Positions 1 through 5,758 of a stretch of DNA of 18,792 bases are shown here, in pieces. The stretch comes from an uncultured Clostridia bacterium (GTDB taxonomy: Bacteria > Bacillota > Clostridia > TANB77 > CAG-508). The stretch spans positions 1-18,792 of the forward strand of contig CANQMY010000009.1 of the NCBI GenBank assembly GCA_947625075.1, written 5' to 3'. The stretch's first letter is position 1. Each line of letters opens with the position of its first letter. The notes beneath the pieces are model-generated. The model made no database searches and had not been told where the DNA came from. It saw only the letters and a program-made list of their open reading frames with translations. The translations under genes were made by a program, and so were the position numbers.

Positions 1-239
1 ATACCTTATGAAGTAGAAAAAAAATCAGCATAAAATTTACACGATTTTGTGTCCAAAAACTTGACATAGGTTCAATATTTTATAAAACTAAAGGTGATAA
101 TAATAATGTAGCAGATTCTAGAGTGGTTTCGATAGAACAAATAAAAGGTATTTATCTATTTCATATTAAGTATATTGGTTTTCCATCTGTTTGGTTACAT
201 GATTATTTAAAAAAAGAAACAGCTTATGTAGAAACGTAA
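1..239 (+). pseudogene. C-terminal end of a SipW-type (S26) signal peptidase, partial and apparently frameshifted
   Basis: From about base 63 the frame reads DIGSIFYKTKGDNNNVADSR, then VVSIEQIKG, a KYIGFPSVWL stretch and a TAA at 237-239. The TKGD-N-N box followed by an I-x-G and a YIGFP hydrophobic stretch is the C-terminal pattern of ER/SipW-type serine signal peptidases, which cleave exported precursors at the membrane. The same frame is closed by a TGA at 9-11, although the gene should continue left of the window. The fragments upstream fall in other frames: IPYEVEKK in frame 1, and HKIYTI in frame 2, which resembles the usual HRI/HKI stretch. Runs of A (17-24 and 55-59) lie at the apparent shifts. 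It may be a decayed gene or carry sequencing errors. The following DUF5305 gene supports the family call. Confidence 0.5.
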
Positions 240-253
240 TAAGGAATAATGTT

Positions 254-1312
254 ATGAAAAATACTAATTTTAGGAAGTTAAAAAAATATATAAAATATAT
301 TATTACTTTTTTTATAATTGATATCATAGGATTTATTTACATTTTATTAGGAATTAAGCTAAATAACGAATTAATCATTTTATATAACTATAAAGCTGAA
401 AAAAATAGTGATTATGAAGTTATATTGAAGGAAAATGATTTTTATGATAGTAGAATACTTCCATCTGAAAAGTATTATGCATCACAATCAATTGATGACA
501 TTTTGATAAATTTTAGATATGATTTTAAAGCAAGTAGAAATGTTAATATAAGATATAATTATAATATTGTAGCTGAATTAATAGGAACTAGTAATCAAAG
601 TAATGATGAAGGTAAGCAAGTTTGGAACAGAAAATTTATTATTCAAAATATGAAATTTGATAATATTTTAGATAATGATAAATTTTCAATAACCGAAGAA
701 AATATTGATATAGACTATGAATATTATAATTCTTTGGTTCAATCTTATGAAAAAGAATTTAAAATTTCAATAAATGCAATTTTAAAAGTACGTTTAAATA
801 TATATTATAATATTAGATATAATAGCATTAATATGGAAGAAAATAAAATAGAGGATTTTATTGAATTAGATATACCAATAAATAATACAGTAACAGAGGT
901 AACAAGAGAATATGAAGATTCAAAGGAAGATAATATATTTAGTCAAGAAAATAATATAAATTTTTATAAGTCTATTTGTTTTATAATAGTAATATTAATT
1001 CTTTTTGAAAATATAATTTTAATAAAATTATTTATTAAAAGGAAAGTAGTAACATCTGAAGATTTATATAGAAAAAACATAAACCAAATTTTAAAATATT
1101 ATAAGGAGCTAATTATTACAGTAGAAAATGAACCAGACTTAAAAAATTTAAAATTTATGTATATAAGAAATATAGATGACTTAATTGATGTAGCTGAACA
1201 AAATAGTACTAATATTATTCATTATGAAAAGATAAAAGATAAAGAAAGTATTTTATATGTAATTGTTCATAAATATGTTTATATTTATGAAGTTACAGAT
1301 AAAAAAAATTAG
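254..1312 (+). CDS. DUF5305 family membrane protein (signal-peptidase-associated)
   Basis: This 352-residue protein has a basic N-terminus, a first membrane segment at about residues 14-36, a long extracytoplasmic region (about 37-237) rich in beta-forming and Asn/Ile/Tyr residues, a second membrane segment at about 241-262, and a roughly 90-residue cytoplasmic tail. The architecture and the Y-x-Y-K...Y-x-V-x-L-K...F-Y opening of the outer domain fit DUF5305, a family of unknown function usually found beside SipW-type signal peptidases and their exported substrates. The ATG at 254 has AAGGA at 241-245, eight bases away, and starts 14 bases after the signal peptidase stop, so the two are probably co-transcribed. 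A helper or assembly role for surface or matrix proteins is inference from gene order only. The family assignment is by pattern recognition. Confidence 0.7.
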   Translation: MKNTNFRKLKKYIKYIITFFIIDIIGFIYILLGIKLNNELIILYNYKAEKNSDYEVILKENDFYDSRILPSEKYYASQSIDDILINFRYDFKASRNVNIRYNYNIVAELIGTSNQSNDEGKQVWNRKFIIQNMKFDNILDNDKFSITEENIDIDYEYYNSLVQSYEKEFKISINAILKVRLNIYYNIRYNSINMEENKIEDFIELDIPINNTVTEVTREYEDSKEDNIFSQENNINFYKSICFIIVILILFENIILIKLFIKRKVVTSEDLYRKNINQILKYYKELIITVENEPDLKNLKFMYIRNIDDLIDVAEQNSTNIIHYEKIKDKESILYVIVHKYVYIYEVTDKKN

Positions 1313-1334
1313 AAAATAATATATTAAATTGTAT

Positions 1335-1378
1335 AAAAAACTTACAACTTTAAATTATTTTACAGTTGTAAGTTTTTT
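1335..1378 (+). terminator. Strong rho-independent terminator after the DUF5305 gene
   Basis: A perfect 15-bp inverted repeat is present: six A plus CTTACAACT at 1335-1349, and AGTTGTAAG plus six T at 1364-1378, around a 14-base loop. The T run on the plus strand (and the A run opposite) makes it potentially bidirectional. It separates the signal peptidase/DUF5305 unit from the cell-wall operon. Confidence 0.9.
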
Positions 1379-1385
1379 GGTTATA

Positions 1386-1413
1386 TTGAAAAAAATAAAA
1401 ATAATGATATAAT
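1386..1413 (+). promoter_or_regulatory. Sigma-A promoter of the nagZ operon
   Basis: TTGAAA (1386-1391), a 16-base spacer and a perfect TATAAT (1408-1413), with TGA just before the -10 (extended -10). It lies right after the terminator and about 28 bases before the nagZ start. Confidence 0.8.
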
Positions 1414-1441
1414 CAAGAAAAATAAAAAAGGGAGTTTGATC

Positions 1442-2611
1442 GTGAAAAAAATTAAGAAAGCAATATATATAGTATCTATACTTTTAATTATATTTATATT
1501 AATAGCTTTATTTTATTTTTTCAAAATTAAAAATGAAATAATTTATGGTGATGTTGGAAATAAATATAATGAAACTAAAGTAGAAGAAATAAAAGAACCA
1601 ACAAAAGAAGAATTATCAATGTTAAAGGCAGAAGAGAAATTAAAGGAAATGACATTGAATGAAAAAATATCGCAATTATTGTTAGTTAGATTTCCAAGCC
1701 AAAATGTTAATCAGATTACTTCAGAAAATTGTTTTGGAGGATATGTTTTTTTTGAAAAAGATTTTAAAAATAAAACTTTAGAACAAGCTAAAGAAATGAT
1801 TGATAATGTCCAAAGAAGTTCAAAAATACCGTTAATTACAGCAGTAGATGAAGAGGGAGGAACAGTTGTAAGAATTAGCAATAATAAAAATTTATCGCCA
1901 AACAAATTTAAATCACCAAGTGAATTGTATAATGAAGGTGGCTTTGATTTAATAATTGAAGATACAAAAGTAAAATCTAATATTTTAAATAGTGTAGGAA
2001 TAAATTTAAATTTAGCACCAGTTATTGATATCGCAAATGCATCAGACTATATGTATAATAGAACATTAAAGCAAAATGTGGAACTTACAAGTCAATTTGC
2101 TAAAACTGTTATAGAAACAAGTAAAGAAACTAAAGTGTCATATACTTTAAAACATTTTCCTGGATATGGACATAACAGTGATACACATAAAATGTCATCA
2201 CTTGATACAAGAACTTATGAAGAGATAATGAATACAGCAATTCCTCCTTTTGAAGCGGGAATTAAGGCAGGAGCAGAAGCAATACTTATAAGTCATAATA
2301 TAATTGAATGTATAGATCAAGAAAATCCAGCATCAATATCATTACCTATTCATGAACTTTTAAGAAAAAATCTTAATTTTAATGGAATAATTATAACTGA
2401 TGATTTATCAATGAATGCTACTGCAAATATAGAAAATATTTATGAAAAAGCAGTTTTAGCAGGAAATAACTTATTAATAACATCTAATTACGATGTAGCT
2501 ATATCTCAAATAAACAATGCAATTATTAATAGCAGAATAACAGAAGAACAAATTAATGAGTTAGTAGTAAAAACAATTGCATGGAAATATTATAAGAATT
2601 TAATGGTTTAA
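1442..2611 (+). CDS. nagZ: NagZ-like GH3 beta-N-acetylhexosaminidase, membrane-anchored
   Basis: A glycoside hydrolase family 3 enzyme predicted to remove terminal N-acetylglucosamine from muropeptides or wall fragments during peptidoglycan turnover. The protein has about 389 residues: an N-terminal hydrophobic anchor (about 8-28), a linker, then one GH3 catalytic domain (about 60-385). Visible landmarks are DEEGG near 136-140, NLNLAPVIDIA, KHFPGYG followed by D-T-H (the Asp-His catalytic dyad of NagZ enzymes, near residues 247-249) and ITDDLSM, whose first Asp (about 320) matches the family nucleophile. I chose the GTG at 1442 because GGGAG at 1430-1434 is seven bases upstream; an in-frame TTG at 1436 is too close to that site. 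The anchor suggests it acts outside the membrane. It is the first gene of an operon with the deacetylase 35 bases downstream. Confidence 0.9.
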   Translation: MKKIKKAIYIVSILLIIFILIALFYFFKIKNEIIYGDVGNKYNETKVEEIKEPTKEELSMLKAEEKLKEMTLNEKISQLLLVRFPSQNVNQITSENCFGGYVFFEKDFKNKTLEQAKEMIDNVQRSSKIPLITAVDEEGGTVVRISNNKNLSPNKFKSPSELYNEGGFDLIIEDTKVKSNILNSVGINLNLAPVIDIANASDYMYNRTLKQNVELTSQFAKTVIETSKETKVSYTLKHFPGYGHNSDTHKMSSLDTRTYEEIMNTAIPPFEAGIKAGAEAILISHNIIECIDQENPASISLPIHELLRKNLNFNGIIITDDLSMNATANIENIYEKAVLAGNNLLITSNYDVAISQINNAIINSRITEEQINELVVKTIAWKYYKNLMV

Positions 2612-2646
2612 ATAATATAAAATATATTTTATAAAAGAGGATATAA

Positions 2647-3561
2647 ATGGAGTATTTTATTAAAATTAAAACAAGAAATAATAAAAAAAAGTTAAATAAG
2701 AAGCATGTTTTTAGCGTTATAATTACTTTTATATTTATGTTTTTAATCATTTTGATTATTATTTTATCTAATAAAAAAGAAGTTGATAATAAAAAAATAG
2801 ATGAAATAAATGATAATGCTTTCCATAATGATATCGTTGTAAATTTAGGAGAAAATGAAGAAATTGTAAAACCAAAACATGATTTTTCAATGTTAAACGA
2901 ACAAGAATTAGAAAGAATTGATAGTATATATAATAAAAATGATCCCAAAAGAATTTTTTTAACTTTTGATGATGGACCAACAGAACAAGTTACACCATAT
3001 ATATTGGATTTATTAAAAAATGAAAATATTAAAGCCACATTTTTTGTATTAGGAAATAGAGTTGATGCTAATCCAGAACTTGTAAAAAGAGAGTTTGAAG
3101 AAGGTCATTTTGTCGCAAATCATGGATATACTCACAAGTATAGTTCTATTTATGCAAGTGCGGAAAACATAGTTAATGAATATAATCAAACGAATCAATC
3201 AATAAGAAATGCATTACAAAATCAAGAATATAACTCATTAGTTTTTAGATTTCCAGGTGGTTCTGTAGGTGGACCTTATGATTCTATAAAAAAAGCAACA
3301 AAGCAACTTTTAAGACAACAGGGAATAGCAAGCTTAGATTGGAATGCATTGACAGGAGATTCAGAAGGAATAAAAACAAAAGAAAAATTATTAGAAAGGT
3401 TTTATAATACTGTTAATAATAAGTCAAGTGTAGTATTATTGATGCATGACGCAGCAGATAAAATATTAACTTATGAAGTTTTGCCAAGTATAATATCTTT
3501 TTGCAGGGAAAATGGTTATGAATTTAAAAATTTATATGATGTTATTTTAAGAGAAAATTAA
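2647..3561 (+). CDS. Polysaccharide (peptidoglycan GlcNAc) deacetylase, NodB domain, membrane-anchored
   Basis: A carbohydrate esterase family 4 enzyme, probably acting on cell-wall N-acetylglucosamine; deacetylation of that sugar gives lysozyme resistance in relatives of PgdA. Of 304 residues, about 21-41 form a single membrane anchor, about 42-100 a charged linker, and about 101-300 the NodB domain. All five NodB motifs are visible: TFDDG (106-110), H159 and H163 in HGYTHKY as metal ligands with an Asp of motif 1, RFPGG (201-205), DW (231-232) and LLMHD ending at 268. The ATG at 2647 follows AGAGGA. It sits between nagZ and murI, which supports a wall substrate, though the exact substrate (peptidoglycan or another GlcNAc polymer) cannot be read from sequence. 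Its TAA at 3559-3561 shares its last base with the first repeat copy. Confidence 0.88.
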   Translation: MEYFIKIKTRNNKKKLNKKHVFSVIITFIFMFLIILIIILSNKKEVDNKKIDEINDNAFHNDIVVNLGENEEIVKPKHDFSMLNEQELERIDSIYNKNDPKRIFLTFDDGPTEQVTPYILDLLKNENIKATFFVLGNRVDANPELVKREFEEGHFVANHGYTHKYSSIYASAENIVNEYNQTNQSIRNALQNQEYNSLVFRFPGGSVGGPYDSIKKATKQLLRQQGIASLDWNALTGDSEGIKTKEKLLERFYNTVNNKSSVVLLMHDAADKILTYEVLPSIISFCRENGYEFKNLYDVILREN

Positions 3562-3589
3562 TGTCAATAGGGACGGAGTTTTTTGACAT
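3561..3589 (+). repeat. RAYT-associated palindromic repeat, copy R1
   Basis: ATGTCAA ... TTGACAT ends enclose a core containing TAGGGACGGAG. The core unit is 27 bases (3562-3588). It begins exactly at the last base of the deacetylase stop codon and provides the ATG and first nine codons (MSIGTEFFD) of the longest murI reading frame. It matches the reverse complement of R3 (5637-5663) at 26 of 27 positions by direct comparison. Confidence 0.85.
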
Positions 3590-4244
3590 AAATTATAAAA
3601 ATTTTAGTATATTTGAAAGTGTGAATAAATTGAACGAAGGTAAAATTGGAATTTTTGATTCTGGTATTGGAGGAGTTACTGTTTTAAAAGAAATAATAAA
3701 AGTATTGCCAAATGAAAATTATTTATATTATAGTGATTCAATTAATAATCCATATGGAAACAAAAGCGATAGTGAATTAAAAAATATTTGTGATAATATA
3801 GTTAAACATTTAATTAGTCAAAATTGTAAAATTATTGTTATAGCTTGTAACACTGCAAGTGCAAAAGCTGTTAAATATTTGAGGACTAAATACAAAGATA
3901 TATTATTTATAGCAATTGAACCCGCATATAAAATGGTTCACGACTATGCTTATGATAAAACTACTTTAGTAATGGCAACAAAGGGTACTATTGAAAGTGA
4001 AAAATTTAATTTGCTTCTTAAAAAATATGATAATCATAAAACGTTTCTTTTTCCTTGTATAGGTCTTGCTGATTTAATAGAGCAGGGAAATGAAAAGAAA
4101 ATTAAAAAATATTTGGAAGAAAATTTAGAAAAATATAAAGGAAATGTTCAAAATGTTGTACTTGGATGTACTCATTACGCTTTAATAAAAGAAGATATTA
4201 AAGAGGTATTAGGAGATGTAAAATTCTTTTACCGGAGCATCTAA
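3561..4244 (+). CDS. murI: Glutamate racemase MurI, truncated by a frameshift
   Basis: Glutamate racemase makes D-glutamate for peptidoglycan. Landmarks, numbered from the ATG at 3561, are IFDSGIGG (general-acid-region Asp at 33), a PYG at 64-66, ACNTAS with catalytic Cys96, and LGCTH with catalytic Cys203 and His205. After GDVKFF the frame runs into YRSI and a stop at 4242-4244. The expected continuation (GASNLAKHL...) lies one frame away, so about 60 C-terminal residues are detached. The start is uncertain: the ATG at 3561 lies in a repeat and adds about 25 residues before GKIGIFDSG. GTG 3621 or TTG 3630 would give a more usual N-terminus, and GAAAG at 3615-3619 could serve the TTG. Without another racemase or a D-amino acid transaminase, loss should be harmful, so a sequencing or assembly error is a real alternative. 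Confidence 0.8.
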   Translation: MSIGTEFFDINYKNFSIFESVNKLNEGKIGIFDSGIGGVTVLKEIIKVLPNENYLYYSDSINNPYGNKSDSELKNICDNIVKHLISQNCKIIVIACNTASAKAVKYLRTKYKDILFIAIEPAYKMVHDYAYDKTTLVMATKGTIESEKFNLLLKKYDNHKTFLFPCIGLADLIEQGNEKKIKKYLEENLEKYKGNVQNVVLGCTHYALIKEDIKEVLGDVKFFYRSI

Positions 4245-4413
4245 TTTGGCCAAACATTTAAAAGAGGTTTTAAAAGCTAACAATTTGTTAAATGATAAAA
4301 ATGCAAATAAAACTAAAATATATTTTGAAGATTCTCAGAAATCATTAGAAAAAGAAATAAGATTTTTTAAAATTCTTGCTGAAAATAGTGTCAATAGGGA
4401 CGGAGAAAATTGA
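4231..4413 (+). pseudogene. murI: Detached C-terminal part of murI in the shifted frame
   Basis: Reading from 4231 in the frame one base on gives (T)GASNLAKHLKEVLKANN..., then a KIYFEDS stretch and a KEIRFFKILAEN end, typical of the C-terminal quarter of clostridial glutamate racemases. Removing one T from the run at 4227-4230 (CTTTTAC) would join it to the upstream frame and give a protein of about 283 residues, or about 260 from the later starts, close to the family's usual 260-270. The last eight codons (SVNRDGEN) and the TGA at 4411-4413 come from repeat copy R2, so the natural C-terminus may have been replaced when the repeat inserted. Confidence 0.75.
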
Positions 4414-4415
4414 CA
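4389..4415 (+). repeat. RAYT-associated palindromic repeat, copy R2
   Basis: The first 17 bases, TGTCAATAGGGACGGAG, are identical to R1. Four A replace the four T that follow, and the unit ends TTGACA. The same 27-base length and orientation as R1 make the two direct repeats flanking murI. The ends pair as TGTCAAT/ATTGACA (7 bp). It lies 17 bases beyond the stop of the minus-strand transposase gene. Confidence 0.85.
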
Positions 4416-4432
4416 TTAATTTTGGTGAGCAA

Positions 4433-5110
4433 TTAATGATATTTTTCATATATTTTTCTAATTTTTTCTCTATTCATATTTAGTTCTCTTGCAATTTTTC
4501 TTAGAGGGATATTATATTTTTCTTTTAATAATACAACAAGTTCACTTAATTTGGATTGATTATTATATAAATTTATATTATTTTTTAATAGAAAATTATG
4601 TATTACATTTTTACGTATTATTTCTACATCTTCATCAGTATCTATAAAAAAATAATTTTCATCTATATCAACATTTATTTCTTTATAATTTGAATATGGA
4701 TATTCTTTTGCAGTTTTACAAATTCCAGCTTTTACTGGATTATTATAAATATATTTTATACAATTATTTAAATGACTTATATTATATATTCCTTCCGCTT
4801 TATATCTATCTTTGAATACATATCCAACTCTTTTATATTTGTTATTATAATATTTTGCATATTTAGTATTTAGTCGTTGCATATATTTACTTAGTTCTTT
4901 TACATCTGAAGTTTTGATTAAAAGATGTGTATGATTATTCATTATACAATAAGCAATAATTTTTATGGGATGTTCTTTTAATAGTTGATACATGCTTTTT
5001 ATATAAAACTTAATATCACTTGATGTATTAAATATAAAATTTTTATTAATTCCTTGACTCATAACGTGAAAATATGATGTTGGAATAAAATTTCTTGGGA
5101 TTCTTGGCAC
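4433..5110 (-). CDS. REP-associated tyrosine transposase (RAYT, Y1/HUH, IS200-like domain)
   Basis: A single-strand nuclease-transposase of the Y1 HUH superfamily. In other bacteria RAYTs act on short palindromic (REP) repeats scattered in the genome. The 225-residue protein opens PRIPRNF...FHVMSQG, has the HUH metal motif in IMNNHTHLLI (H60-T-H62), the helix MQRLNTKYAKYYNNKYKRVGYVFKDRY carrying the presumed catalytic Tyr (84 or 87), then a C-N-K-Y-I-Y-N-N-P-V-K-A-G stretch usual in this group. The C-terminal 35 residues (KEKYNIPLRKIARELNMNRE) look like a helix-turn-helix. I chose the GTG at 5110: AAAGGAG lies at 5125-5119, eight bases upstream, whereas the longer in-frame start at 5230 lacks a site and adds a non-homologous leader. 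It appears intact. Repeats R2 and R3 flank it as inverted copies. Confidence 0.9.
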   Translation of the reverse strand: MPRIPRNFIPTSYFHVMSQGINKNFIFNTSSDIKFYIKSMYQLLKEHPIKIIAYCIMNNHTHLLIKTSDVKELSKYMQRLNTKYAKYYNNKYKRVGYVFKDRYKAEGIYNISHLNNCIKYIYNNPVKAGICKTAKEYPYSNYKEINVDIDENYFFIDTDEDVEIIRKNVIHNFLLKNNINLYNNQSKLSELVVLLKEKYNIPLRKIARELNMNREKIRKIYEKYH

Positions 5111-5157
5111 GATAATGTCTCCTTTAGAAATAAATTTATTTTGAAAAAATATTAAAA

Positions 5158-5166
5158 AGTATATCA
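5158..5166 (-). promoter_or_regulatory. Possible extended -10 promoter for the transposase gene
   Basis: On the minus strand the bases read TGATATACT (TG-N plus TATACT), about 48 bases before the GTG start. No good -35 is seen at normal spacing, so this is tentative. Confidence 0.3.
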
Positions 5167-5262
5167 TATTTATTTTAAATTTTATGTCGAAATTTGTAAG
5201 ATAGAATATGTAAAAATTTTTATTAAACAATAATAGGAAAAAAATTAGCTATAATTTAAACT

Positions 5263-5291
5263 TTGACACTGTTTTATTTATATGATAAAAT
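5263..5291 (+). promoter_or_regulatory. Promoter of the tRNA-Thr gene
   Basis: Perfect TTGACA (5263-5268), a 17-base spacer and TAAAAT (5286-5291) preceded by TGA. The start of transcription would fall only a few bases before the mature tRNA 5' end at 5302. Confidence 0.8.
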
Positions 5292-5301
5292 GTATTCATA
5301 T

Positions 5302-5377
5302 GCCACTATAGCTCAGTTGGTAGAGCAACAGATTCGTAACCTGTAGGTCGTGAGTCCGATTCTCACTAGTGGCTCCA
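5302..5377 (+). tRNA. tRNA-Thr (anticodon CGT)
   Basis: A 76-base cloverleaf with encoded CCA. The acceptor stem is GCCACTA/TAGTGGC, the D-arm GCTC...GAGC with loop AGTTGGTA, the anticodon loop TTCGTAA (anticodon CGT at 5335-5337, reading ACG), the T-stem GTGAG/CTCAC and the discriminator T. Two oddities: the base pair closing the anticodon loop (31-39) is A-C, and the T-loop reads TCCGATT, so position 55 is C instead of the near-universal T (pseudouridine). The gene has its own promoter and terminator. Its neighbours are the transposase (divergent) and repeat R3. Confidence 0.92.
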
Positions 5378-5386
5378 ATTTAAGAT

Positions 5387-5420
5387 AACTTACGAAATTT
5401 AAATGTTTCGTAAGTTTTTT
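5387..5420 (+). terminator. Rho-independent terminator of the tRNA gene
   Basis: AACTTACGAAA (5387-5397) pairs perfectly with TTTCGTAAGTT (5406-5416) around an 8-base loop, followed by a T run to 5420. Confidence 0.88.
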
Positions 5421-5636
5421 ATATTAATCGTAATACTTATATAGTCGCTTTTTAGATATTAAGATTATCTTATCAAGTGTAAATAATCCATTAAAAGATG
5501 TTATATGTGTAAGTGATAAATAGGATAGACAAAATTTAATTTTTTGAAAAATATCATTTGAGTTCAACATATATAATAAAAAATTAAAATGTTTTTTCAT
5601 TAATTTATTATTTTATCAAATATTATAAAACTTTAA

Positions 5637-5663
5637 TGTCAAAAAACTCCGTCCCCATTGACA
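5637..5663 (-). repeat. RAYT-associated palindromic repeat, copy R3 (inverted)
   Basis: Read on the minus strand it starts TGTCAATGGGGACGGAG, continues with four T and ends TTGACA. It is identical to R1 except for one A-to-G change at position 8. It is inverted relative to R1 and R2, so R2 and R3 bracket the transposase and the tRNA gene (4389-5663). A further ATTGACA at 5666-5672 duplicates the repeat end. Confidence 0.85.
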
Positions 5664-5666
5664 CCA

Positions 5667-5695
5667 TTGACATAAAAATTCAAAAAAACTATACA
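5667..5695 (+). promoter_or_regulatory. Candidate ftsY promoter using a repeat-edge TTGACA as -35
   Basis: TTGACA (5667-5672), a duplicate of the end of repeat R3, stands 17 bases before TATACA (5690-5695). The start of transcription would be near 5702, leaving a leader of about 57 bases before ftsY. Confidence 0.5.
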
Positions 5696-5711
5696 CTTTT
5701 GATAAAAAGTA

Positions 5712-5720
5712 TGTTATACT
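5712..5720 (+). promoter_or_regulatory. Second candidate ftsY promoter (extended -10)
   Basis: TGTTATACT is a TG-N-TATACT extended -10, 39 bases before the ftsY ATG. The -35 region at normal spacing (TACACT) is poor. It may act with, or instead of, the repeat-edge promoter. Confidence 0.45.
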
Positions 5721-5758
5721 CTATTTGTATATTTGTAAATTTAATTAGGAGAAATAAT

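Noticed and set aside
2553..3038. 161-codon open frame on the minus strand under the deacetylase gene
   Set aside because: It overlaps a gene with all NodB motifs; the translation is a low-complexity Phe/Ile/Ser/Leu shadow of A-rich codons.
4224..4233. Programmed +1 frameshifting in murI
   Set aside because: TTT-T allows slippage, but there is no stop or rare codon in the A site and no stimulator seen; MurI is not known to use recoding. Kept only as a minor alternative.
4389..4415. Repeat R2 as a transcription terminator for the transposase or murI
   Set aside because: The hairpin stem is only 7 bp with a 13-base loop and no T run follows on either strand.
5111..5230. Longer transposase start at 5230 on the minus strand
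   Set aside because: No ribosome site; the extension is hydrophobic and Phe/Lys-rich and unlike RAYT N-termini, whereas GTG 5110 has AAAGGAG eight bases upstream.
5421..5636. Short open frames between the tRNA terminator and repeat R3 (for example one ending IKIILSSVNNPLKDV)
   Set aside because: Under 30 codons, no start with a ribosome site, no recognisable similarity; treated as non-coding.
5636..5758. Longer ftsY start at the ATG in repeat R3 (adds 41 residues)
   Set aside because: The ATG comes from the mobile repeat, has no ribosome site, and the added residues do not resemble FtsY; the ATG at 5759 has a well-placed AGGAG.
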